Below are positions 57,466-64,000 of a stretch of DNA of 64,000 bases, in pieces. A program made the translations under genes and the position numbers. Numbering within the stretch: the first letter of the stretch is position 1; each line of letters starts with the position of its first letter. The stretch is from contig JARFIW010000668.1 of NCBI GenBank assembly GCA_036346225.1, positions 2,315,001-2,379,000 on the forward strand, in the 5' to 3' direction. Under the pieces are notes generated by a model that searched no databases, was not told where the DNA came from, and saw only the letters and a program-made list of their open reading frames with translations. This stretch comes from Platerodrilus igneus. Taxonomy: Eukaryota > Arthropoda > Insecta > Coleoptera > Lycidae.

Positions 57466-58344
57466 CCAAATATTCTTCCTTCTTACAATTCCAATCAGAT
57501 GCCTTATGCCTTTATCAATATCGTTCCAAACCTATCTTACTATTCGTCGCTTCACCGTCGCACTAATACAAATCTTTACTCTTCCTTGTCGTCGCTATTA
57601 CTTATTTATTATCTATGCTCTTTACCCTTCTTTAATAATCAAACTATTTCAAAATCAAACACGTTTATTAATCTTCAAAATCTTTACAAAAATTAGCGCA
57701 GTTCTTTAAAATACGTCTTTATACCAAAAATATTCAAACTAAACTCCCCTTGTTTACTTTCCAAGGTGATAATTATAACATTACTTGCCTACTACATTAC
57801 AAATTACATAAACTAAAATCGTCCAATAATATTTAAACACTAAGTTTGTGTCGCACATACCATAAATTATGTCCTTTTACACTTTCATAGTTTTCACATA
57901 ATATTCTAGTATTGGTTCTAAATATTTTACAATCCTTCAATCACATTTGACATTGTTATAACTAATAATTTTGAGATTACATATTCGTCCAAAAGTTGAT
58001 TCTAATTAAACACAAGCCAAAATAAATCACACATGACCCTGGATCGGCGTGGTTGATAGTGAACATCCATAGACGCATCCGGTTTTCGGATGGCAAATGT
58101 ACTTTCAATGGCCTATTAAATTCTAACTCAGTATAAACCCTTGAGCACTGTGCATTTTATCACGTCATTAAGTCATTTTAATTTTACCTCTTGGCACTTA
58201 TATTTCAACTACCATTTTGAATACTTTAGCATATGTAAAGTACGACAAACATACATTTTTAAATTAAGTGATCAGATATATGGATCATTTTACTTGGCAT
58301 ACACTACCTTCTACTAAACAACCCTTGGTAGCTCCTCTGACACT

Positions 58345-58347
<3 letters not shown>

Positions 58348-58399
<52 letters not shown>
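58348..58399. repeat. (TA)n microsatellite
   Basis: About 52 bp of alternating T and A. Confidence 0.95.
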
Positions 58400-58402
<3 letters not shown>

Positions 58403-58794
58403 GATATATACACAGAATAGTTATAATAAACATTTTTTAAGGTTGCCTTTTAATAACAATTTCTATCAAACTTTTGACTTTTATTTATTATCAATATTTT
58501 ATTTACATAATACTTTTACCTCTTGTTGTATTTTGAAGTTGTTATATACATTTTAGAAGATTTATAACCAAAATAACTTTTTATGTTAATCGCCAATTTA
58601 TTATAACCTCGCCTTAGTGAGTATACAATATCATTTAATGTTTATTTATCAATTCTGTTATTGTAGTACCTTTGAAAAGGATTAAAATAAATCCAAAGCT
58701 CAGGTTTATAAAAAGAGTTTTCTTAAATAATCCAGCCGACCTAAAACCCACAACACTTTTAGAAAATTACAATAAAGGAGGTCGTTATTAGTAA

Positions 58795-58797
<3 letters not shown>

Positions 58798-58858
<61 letters not shown>
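58798..58858. repeat. (TA)n microsatellite
   Basis: About 60 bp of alternating T and A. Confidence 0.95.
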
Positions 58859-58862
<4 letters not shown>

Positions 58863-59021
58863 ACAATTTCGCATGTAAGTACATTTAAATATAATAATTA
58901 ATTAATTTATGCCTTATTCCTTGTTTCTTATGGAAATTGTTTGTTTCATATTATTTTAAACATAACTATATGCTTGCTTTTTTGAACTTTTAAAAGTGTT
59001 TTTAAATCATGTATAAATTTG

Positions 59022-59290
59022 TCTTGCTCTAATACCGTTCTAAAAAGTATTTTTTGAATAATTTGAACATTTAGCTGTAACTTGCAGATTCATTTTGAGG
59101 AAAACTTTGCGTTTGGAAACAGTTAACGCAATCAATTGAGTTTTTAGTATATGTTCTAAAACGTTATAGTAACGTAATCTTGATGTATTTGTTCCCTTAA
59201 ACACTATCTTGCCCTGATACCGTTCTAAAAGTGTTTCCTTAGTAATTTAAATAGTTGTAACCTACAAATGCCTTTTTAAAGGAATCAAAC
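59022..59290. repeat. diverged direct repeat, offset 185 bp
   Basis: TCTTGCTCTAATACCGTTCT at 59022 recurs as TCTTGCCCTGATACCGTTCT at 59207, with further similarity for about 70 bp downstream (AAAAGT, TTTAGCTGTAAC against ATAGTTGTAAC). Confidence 0.65.
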
Positions 59291-59479
59291 TAAGACATGT
59301 TCCCGCAGCACAATAAACCTTTCAGGTGGCAGAGCTGTTTAGCAGATGCACCCACCAGGGGGAGTGGTTTTAGTGGATATGCCGTTAGGAGAGTCCCACA
59401 CTTTGGCTATAAAAGCTTTTTCCACTCCACCGGGTTCAGATAACTATCAAAAAAAAAAGACGTCCCCAAAAAAGGACAA

Positions 59480-62400
59480 GAGCTCCTTCGGTACTTAGAG
59501 TGGCAGAGACCATAGGAGTCGGTATGGCACTCTAAGGCACACTACTGCGAGGTGGAAGGCAATGGAAAACCACCACCTTACCTTCCAAGTACACAGTGCA
59601 TTTACATTTCCAATGCTCCATCCGAAGGTACTACATTGGCTAGGAGGAGAGGTTTTTGTTGCCTGGAAATTTAAAATTTTGCCGAATCCTTGCCGTTCCA
59701 GGCAAGGTAGGGATCTATAACGTGCGTAACAACACTCACACACGGGACCTCTCATCCGAACGAGGGCGTAATTTTTATGAAAAATGCTCACCTGCCATTT
59801 TTCAAATGGTCGGCCATGTCGGGATTCGAACCCAGGATCTTGGGATCCGTAGTCTTACGCTTACTACATTGATCCACGGCGACGCCCTTCCAAGTACACA
59901 GCATACTTAAATTATAATAAACATTATCGCATTCTCTAGGGTTAAAGATTCCAGAGTTAAAATAGTCCCCCATTCAGCTCTCCGGGAGAAGGCTACTGTG
60001 GAGGATGTGATTGAAAAGTTCAGAATAAGAGTCAGGGAAACATTTTGCGAGTCGGAGTGTAGAATGTTAGAAGTATAAAGCAAGATAAGCTAGAGATCTT
60101 GAATATTGAAATTAATAGGTTAACACCAGACACATAGTAGGCCTGAGGTGAGGGATTTTTGGTGTGGAGACGTCAGGGTACTTCATACAGGAGCAGAAGA
60201 AGGAAATTCAGATGTTGGGATAGTTATGCAAAAAAAAAGGACACTGTGTAGATAATTACTTACAAAAGAACGAAAAAGTAATCATGGTTAGATTAGAATC
60301 TAAACCGGTAAATACAGTAATAATACAAGTATATATGCCCATCTCTAGTACAGTTGACGAAGAGGTAGAAGGGATCTACAAAGATATCGAAGACATACTA
60401 AGTTAAGTAAAAGGACATGAAAATTTAATAATTACGGGGGATTTTAATGCAGTGGTAGGTGAGGGTAGGGAAGGAGAGGTAGTTAACTTTATTTTAGTTT
60501 TAGCATGAGAAACGACAGGGGAAATAGGCTGGTAGAATTTTGCGACAAGAACAACTCAATCATCACAAACACATTATTTCAACATCATACTAGAAGACTA
60601 TATATGCGGGAGGTGCTAGAATATATCAAATAGATTACATTCTTGTTAGACAGCGGCTTAGGAATCAAGTAAAAGGCTGTGGAAGCTACTCAGAAGCAGA
60701 TAGAAACACTAACCATAAAACTCATAAATTTAAAAATTTGAAAAAAAAAACGGAAAAAGGCACTTTGACTTTGAGAAACGAAAAGATAAAAATATCCAAG
60801 AAAAATTTGAAGAAAGACAAATGAATTGCTGAAATATATCAGTAAAATTTCTGATACTAAAGAAGGAGAAGCAAAATGCAATAACATTAAACCCAGCTTA
60901 GATGTGGCAGCCAGAGATATTTTGGGGTATACAAAAAGGAAAATAAGAAACCATGGATAACAAAGGATAGCCTGAATTTCATGGAAGAAAGCCGAAAATA
61001 CGAAAATAGATCAGACGAAACAGAAAACAGAGATACAAAGCCATAAAATGGAAAATTATTCACAAATGCAGGAAAGATAAAGACCAATGGATTGACGAAA
61101 AGACCAAAGAGGTACGAACTAAGATGGAAATAGGAAAGACAGACAAAGCATACAAACTAATTAGAATGAATTTTAAGAATATAAAACCCTATAGCAAAAA
61201 TATAAGGGAGGTGGGAGGAAACGTCATTATAGAAAAGTGGTTAGATGGAAAGAATATATAGAGAATTTATATGCAGAAGAGGAACTGACAGCATTAGAAC
61301 AGGAATCAGGGATTGAAAATGATGACGGTATATTATATACTTAGCGATGAGTTTGAATTAGCATTAAAGAGTTTGAAAAATGGTAAGGCGCCAGGTACAG
61401 ATAAGGTGCAAGTAGAAACTCTAAAAGCCGCTGGACAAGCAGTAACAGAACGTCTCTTCCAACTTGTAAGCTATATGTATGAGACAAGCGAGATACCCAA
61501 AGATTCCAAGTATAACATCCTAGATACTATACCAAAAAAGAGGGGCTCAAATAGATGTGAAATTTTCAAACAATAAGTTGGACAGCACACATGTCAAAAA
61601 TATTAACTAGAATTGTACAAAGACGAATGGAAAACCGGGCTGAAGAAATACTAGGAGAAGATCAACTTGGGTTTAGACGAAACAGGGGAACACAGGAGGC
61701 TATTTTAGCTCTGAGAGTGATAATGGAGAAAACAATGAAAAAGGGAAAAGCGTGTATATAGGGTTTGCAGATCTGAAAAAAGCATTCGACAATGTAAAAT
61801 GGAAAAAAATGTTCGAAATACTCAAAAAGATTAGAATGTGTTATAGGAATAGATGGATAGTACATAGCTTATACAAAGACCAAACAGCGGTAATATAATT
61901 AGAGCAGGAACGTAGAGAAGTAAATATTAGGAAAGAGGTGAGACAGGGATGTGCTTTATCCCCATTAATTTTTAACTTGTTCATTGAAGAGGCAATAAAT
62001 ACTGTCAAATGCAGGAAGACATTTGGAATTATTATGCAGGAACAAAAGATTGATATACTTAGATTTGTAAATGATATAGCGGTATTAGCATCAGAGCAAG
62101 GAAGTTAAAAGCTGCTCTTATGAAATGGAAAGTTCTAATACAGTGATATGATATGAAAATTAACAAAAATAAAACTAAAGTACTAGTATGCAAAAGAATG
62201 GAAATAAATAAAAAACTAGAATATAAATAGGTAACAAGAACTTGGACATTAAGGATTTCTGCTACCCAGGAAGTCAAATAACACGATGGAAAGAGCGCAA
62301 AAGATATAAAACAAAGATTAGCACAAGGTCGTACTACATTTATCAAGAAAACGCAACTACTATGTTCAAATACGACAAACATAGAAACAAGGAAATGATT

Positions 62401-62855
62401 GCTTAAAACATATGTGTGTAGCATAGCACTGTAGGGCTGTGAATCTTGGACAGTAGGAGAAGCGGACAGGAAAATGTGGTGCTACAGATGTATGATGCAG
62501 ATATCGTGAACAGACAAAATTAATAACAAAAAGGTAGTAGAAATGGTGGGGAAAGAAAGAAATATGGAAAACAGTAGAAAATAAGAGAGATAGGATGATA
62601 GGTCACATATTAAAGCATGAGGGAATAAGTGTTGAATATATTAGAAGCAGAGATAGGTAAAAAGAGAGGTAGAGATAGGCCTATGTCAGACCTACTGCAC
62701 ACAGATAGTGAAAGATGCAGGCTGTCGGAATTTCAGAGAACAGTGTAGACTAGCTCAGAATAGAAATCAATGGAGGTACACGTCCAACCAATTTGAAGAT
62801 CGAAAACCTACGACAAAAAAAAAATAACTGCACTTAATCATGATGACTATTATAT
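59480..62855 (+). pseudogene. RTE-like retrotransposon, longest copy in the window
   Basis: The 5' untranslated part (about 59480-60030, with GAGGTGGAAGGCAATGG) is interrupted by a SINE. Endonuclease pieces are VGIVMQKK, VIIQVYMPISSTVDEEVEGI (about 60320), [18 protein letters not shown] (60425-60475) and [11 protein letters not shown]. The linker and polymerase follow: KNGKAPGTDKVQVETLKAAG (61375-61435), FRRNRGT (61675) and [17 protein letters not shown] (61945). In LRFVNDIAVL (62060) the catalytic FADD is changed to FVND. The C-terminal part continues to about 62780 and the tail to 62855. There are many frameshifts and stops. It is closest to the copy inside the hAT element and lacks a complete frame for either enzyme. 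Confidence 0.85.
59597..59886 (-). mobile_element. tRNA-derived SINE, copy 3, in the RTE 5' region
   Basis: About 290 bp, reading on the minus strand from GGCGTCGCCGTGG through a degraded A box (the family TGGCATAGTGG is not intact) and a good B box (GGTTCGAATCC) to a tail ending AAATGTAAATGCA. The target duplication CTTCCAAGTACACAG is perfect over 15 bp (59582-59596 and 59887-59901). It is the most diverged of the three full-length copies. Confidence 0.9.
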
Positions 62856-63879
62856 GAAACTACAGGTATTGCACTATCCATGCAGACATCATGAATAGTA
62901 TCTGATGGAACATTAGTCTTAGCCACACTACTCTCACTTATTTGAAAGGTATCACTAATATCGGTAACATAGATGGCACAGAATCTTCAGTTTTCACATT
63001 TTTGAAAATCGCACCCTTCTCTTTCACTTTCTTGTCCTTTGGCCACTTTCTTCTTTTGTATTGAGCACTGGAGTCTTTTATGCTTCATCATTTTTTATAA
63101 GATGGAATAGTCTGTCACCTCAATACTGTAGTGTCTGCGTAACTCCCCCATTTCACAAGATCTTAATTTATATTTATAACTATAATTATTCAACACTTAA
63201 TTCCACAATTTATATTTCACTAACAGTAATTTAAATCGACTAACAAAAACAACTAAATTTATTTTGAATATTTATTTCCTATGTACAGGTGACTTACTAT
63301 CGAAACCAACTTACCATTCCACCACTAACATGCATCTTCATATAACATGATAGCTTCTAGAAACATCTGGAGACGAAGTCAACCAACAATCGATAAGATA
63401 CAAGCGGCTTTCTTTGATGGTGGTATCTGATAGCTGTGTCTTTGTCGATTGATAGCGGTTATTCTAGACGTGCGACAGATTAAAGCTGACGTAATGTGCT
63501 AAAAATAATTAAGCTGTGATCCAGCGGCTCTGATACAGTACCTTATACTATTTTATCAAGCGAGTTATAATCAAACTTTGCAGAACCTACACGCACTAAT
63601 TAATTTTTTTATTTTAGTTTTGTTGTATTTGCACCAGTGGAAATCGTCCACTTGTAGCAGGTACAGACTTTTATTAAAAACCACATATTCCAACACTCCA
63701 CTTACCAAATATTGTTGCCTTTCTGATGTGCCACCTTTATTCAGGGAAAGCACTTACCACTAGGATGGCACGACCCAGTTCACTAATATAAATAGCAATC
63801 AAATGAAAATGCTCGGTGAAAAATAGGAATATCTACAATATTAGTTCATTGCATTTCACTGTAGTAAGAGTTAAATCAA
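62856..63879. other. unassigned DNA with a decayed lysine-rich frame
   Basis: On the minus strand 62880-63110 reads QYKRRKWPKDKKVKEKGAIF and, after a shift, SDTFQISESSVAKTNVPSD. It looks like a former coding end, but I do not recognise it. The remainder shows nothing. Confidence 0.3.
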
Positions 63880-63950
63880 TTATTTATTTATTTATTTATT
63901 TATATTACTTAACAGGCTTAAGAAACCCAATTACAAAGTAGGCGCCAAAT
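63880..63950 (-). mobile_element. 3'-end fragment of a non-LTR retrotransposon
   Basis: An (ATTT)n run and TACTTAACAGGCTTA, as at 9914-9990. The element continues beyond the window end, so more of it may exist. Confidence 0.5.
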
Positions 63951-64000
63951 CAAAAACATTAATATGCAAAGTAAGAAAATAAAAAAAAATTATGTTAAAT

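Larger units (their letters stand above)
56323..59479. other. repeat-rich DNA without genes
   Basis: No coding similarity was found. The region holds three (TA)n tracts, a 60-bp tandem repeat, a diverged direct repeat and a short hairpin, listed separately. GCACTCACCTGGAT near 56999-57012 is shared with the solo LTR at 39449-39977 (AAGCACTCACCTGGAT) and could mark another LTR. Confidence 0.4.

Noticed and set aside
57499..57709. overlapping 65- and 67-codon + frames
   Set aside because: Low-complexity T/C-rich DNA next to a tandem repeat; no domain.
1..64000. CRISPR array or prokaryotic defence locus
   Set aside because: The repeats present are microsatellites, minisatellites and transposon copies, without regular spacers, in an insect-like genome.

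Overview
This window looks like AT-rich nuclear DNA from an insect, most plausibly a beetle; the order is an inference from the repeat types. It has no bacterial or viral gene organisation. The only host gene I can name is a TMEM18 homologue on the + strand. Three of its exons are visible (23036-23153, 42863-43011, 43058-43174). They are joined by a 19.7-kb intron and a 46-bp intron. The first exon lies upstream and was not found.

Almost everything else is transposable-element wreckage, often nested. From 1 to 23 kb there is a tRNA-derived SINE, a short spliced helix-turn-helix relic, an LTR with leader and gag start, two pogo/Tigger-like transposase pseudogenes (5.2-7.8 kb and 19.7-22.0 kb), an unnamed insect transposase-like relic (8.4-9.6 kb), a solo LTR (10.6 kb), a possible host exon (12.8 kb) and two decayed non-LTR retrotransposons (14.1 and 15.2-17.4 kb).

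The giant TMEM18 intron (23-43 kb) holds a 7.2-kb hAT element with an exact 8-bp target duplication, itself invaded by an RTE-like retrotransposon and a SINE. After it come a solo LTR, a decayed RTE with a nested solo LTR, a minisatellite, another solo LTR, a YqaJ-type nuclease relic, an RTE fragment split by two solo LTRs, and a mariner transposase split by a solo LTR.

From 45 to 64 kb there is a Ty3/gypsy-type element with gag, protease, reverse transcriptase, RNase H and integrase, all broken by frameshifts. It is followed by a 5'-truncated Jockey-like element, a BEL/Pao relic on the minus strand, an LTR with primer-binding site and leader, (TA)n and other tandem repeats, and an RTE copy with a SINE in its 5' region.

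The most unusual pattern concerns the LTRs. Nine LTRs were located, seven as solo LTRs with 4-5 bp target duplications and two as LTR plus leader. Each carries a perfect GTGAGT or GTAAGT on its presumed sense strand, at about 70% of its length in eight of nine. In the two copies that keep the leader, a splice-acceptor-like site lies directly before the gag start. This suggests a retrotransposon lineage whose gag mRNA has a spliced leader. I see no CRISPR array, rRNA gene, functional tRNA or intact transposon coding sequence.
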